Source of the DNA: Pseudomonas sp.
GTDB taxonomy: Bacteria; Pseudomonadota; Gammaproteobacteria; Pseudomonadales; Pseudomonadaceae
Direction of reading: 5' to 3'
Assembly: GCA_007117785.1 (NCBI GenBank)
Contig: SKFV01000067.1
Span: 1-5,949, forward strand
Length of the DNA: 5,949 nt
Both the position numbers and the translations under genes were made by a program. Positions 4,542 through 5,949 of this stretch are shown piece after piece (position 1 is the first letter of the stretch; every line of letters begins with the position of its first letter). Below the pieces are notes generated by a model. It was not told where the DNA came from and did no database searches. It saw only the letters and a list, made by a program, of their open reading frames with translations.

Positions 4542-5949
4542 TTACTCGACAGCAGGTGTAGTCACTTTAGCCTTGCTGCGTGGTTTGCTGGTTTTGCTGC
4601 TGGTGGTGCCTGGTCGCATTGATTCTGGTGAAAAGTCATCAACCTCGATGACTGCTTTACGAGCAGCGCGAGCCTGACGTACTTTTTCAGCCTCCTGAGC
4701 CGTTATGATGCCGTTCTCGGCAGCCAGAGCCAGTTCGTCATGCCCGGGCTCCACGGTCAGCTCACCTTTATGAATGGCTTTGGCTATACGCAGCTCCAGC
4801 GGGTCTGTGGTCATGATCAGTTCTAGTGCGTGATTGAGCAGGCCGGTTACATCATCGGCATCCTTGCTGACAAAACAGCCGTCCAGCAGACGATCGCGCG
4901 AAGCGCCTGGCGTCATCAGTCGACGAGCCACTTCCGCGCCGATACGGTCTGCAGGCGGGCTCAGACGGCGACCCAGCGGGAAAATGATCGGGCGCAACAG
5001 TATCCCGATCCGGCGATCCGGGAAGTTGAGCAAGGTTTCGTGCAGTGCCTGCTCGATTTTGCACAGCAGATCTTCCAGCCCCCAGCGCACGAAAGGCAGA
5101 TCCTCTTCCGGCCGACCCTGGTCTTCATAATGCTTGAGGGTAGCGCTGGCCAGATACAGATAGCTCAATACGTCACCGAGACGGGCGGAGATGCGTTCAC
5201 GGCGCTTCAGCTCACCACCCAATACCAGCATGCTGGTATCGGTCAGGGTTGCGAAAGCAGCGGCCAGTCGACTCAGCTGTCGGTAGTAGCGCCTGGTTTC
5301 GGGGTACCCGGGAACTTTCGCCAGTAAACCACCGGTAAGCCCCAGTAGCAGGCTTCCTGATGCATTGCCCAGACCAAAGCCGATATGCTCGAACAGCAGT
5401 TGATCGAATTGCTGCAGCGCCTTGCCGCTATCCTTTTCCTGCGTCAGCTGCATCTCACGCAGCACATAAGGGTGGCAGCGAATCGCGCCTTGGCCAAAGA
5501 TCATCATGTTTCGGGTCAGGATATTCGCGCCTTCAACGGTGATCGAGATGGGGATCGACTGGTAGCCGCGACCCAGATAGTTTTTTGGCCCCATGCAGAT
5601 GCCTTTGCCGCCATGCACGTCCATGGCATCGTTCATGCATTCACGCATCCGTTCAGTCAGGTGGTATTTGACCACAGCGGACAGCACCGAAGGCTTTTCG
5701 CCGAGATCAACGGCACCCGCGGTCATGGTGCGCGCCGCATTCATGACATAGGTATTGCCACCAATACGTGCCAGCGCCTCCTGGATACCCTCAAACTCGC
5801 CGATCGGCATATTGAACTGACGACGGATACGGGCATAGGCCCCCGTGGTCATGCTGGCCATCTTGGCAGCACCGGTGCCGCCGGCAGGTAGCGAGATCGA
5901 ACGACCCACGGACAGGCAGTTCATCAGCATCTTCCAGCCCTGGCCGATC
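4542..5949 (-). CDS. fadE: FadE-type acyl-CoA dehydrogenase, C-terminal part (partial)
   Basis: The last 468 residues of a large acyl-CoA dehydrogenase; the family is about 800 residues, so the N-terminal part lies past the right edge. It catalyses the FAD-dependent first oxidation of fatty acyl-CoA to trans-2-enoyl-CoA in beta-oxidation. In fragment numbering, IGQGWKMLMNCLSVGR (1-16) and YARIRRQFNMPIGEFEGIQ (38-56) are typical acyl-CoA dehydrogenase core motifs. DAMDVHGGKGI (107-117) lies in the C-terminal helical domain, and ITVEGANILTR (136-146) carries Glu139, at the position of the catalytic base of the family. The region from about 180 onwards, including DRRIGILLRPIIFPLGRR (311-328), is the extra C-terminal domain (DUF1974) that marks FadE-type enzymes. 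After VDDF (436-439) comes a Ser/Thr/Lys/Arg-rich tail that looks disordered. Position suggests the PA2815 counterpart rather than another FadE paralogue; chain-length preference cannot be told. Confidence 0.92.
   Translation of the reverse strand, partial: IGQGWKMLMNCLSVGRSISLPAGGTGAAKMASMTTGAYARIRRQFNMPIGEFEGIQEALARIGGNTYVMNAARTMTAGAVDLGEKPSVLSAVVKYHLTERMRECMNDAMDVHGGKGICMGPKNYLGRGYQSIPISITVEGANILTRNMMIFGQGAIRCHPYVLREMQLTQEKDSGKALQQFDQLLFEHIGFGLGNASGSLLLGLTGGLLAKVPGYPETRRYYRQLSRLAAAFATLTDTSMLVLGGELKRRERISARLGDVLSYLYLASATLKHYEDQGRPEEDLPFVRWGLEDLLCKIEQALHETLLNFPDRRIGILLRPIIFPLGRRLSPPADRIGAEVARRLMTPGASRDRLLDGCFVSKDADDVTGLLNHALELIMTTDPLELRIAKAIHKGELTVEPGHDELALAAENGIITAQEAEKVRQARAARKAVIEVDDFSPESMRPGTTSSKTSKPRSKAKVTTPAVE

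Noticed and set aside
5385..5891. Open frame of 168 codons on the plus strand
   Set aside because: Antisense shadow of the FadE-type dehydrogenase, whose catalytic motifs lie on the other strand.

Overview
The window looks like a chromosomal core segment of a Pseudomonas-type gammaproteobacterium (Pseudomonadaceae) with a moderate GC content, judged by eye and not computed. Supporting signs are a SagS-like hybrid kinase, an acyl-CoA dehydrogenase of the large FadE type, a 'PA2817 family' protein and a tRNA-Glu/tRNA-Gly pair, in an order that from memory resembles the PA2815-PA2824 neighbourhood of P. aeruginosa. The match is from memory and was not searched.

Layout, left to right: (1) 1-1093, minus strand: the N-terminal 364 residues of a membrane histidine kinase, most like the biofilm regulator SagS, cut by the window edge just after its H-box. 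(2) 1199-2095, plus strand, divergent from the kinase: a P-loop ATPase of the DUF815 type. (3) 2092-2769, minus: a glutathione S-transferase-like protein whose stop codon interlocks with that of the ATPase. (4) 2819-3586, minus: a single-pass membrane protein of unknown function, probably co-transcribed with the GST. (5) 3717-4055, plus: a complete tRNA transcription unit with A-tract upstream element, sigma70 promoter, GC-rich discriminator, structured leader, tRNA-Glu(UUC), tRNA-Gly(GCC) and a strong intrinsic terminator. (6) 4065-4460, minus: a PA2817-family small protein. (7) 4542-5949, minus: the C-terminal 468 residues of a FadE-type acyl-CoA dehydrogenase, running off the right edge.

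Functionally this is mostly housekeeping: fatty-acid beta-oxidation, translation, detoxification and signalling, with two conserved genes of unknown role. I saw no CRISPR array, insertion sequence, prophage or defence operon. The most notable non-coding content is around the tRNA unit. The 3' end of tRNA-Gly carries the 18-bp sequence I remember as the attachment site of ICEclc/PAGI-2-type elements, here apparently unoccupied. The tRNA precursor also has a compact two-hairpin leader, and a hairpin that competes with the tRNA-Glu acceptor end. No gene-free stretch exceeds 300 bases; the longest, 3587-3852, is filled by two divergent promoters and the tRNA leader.
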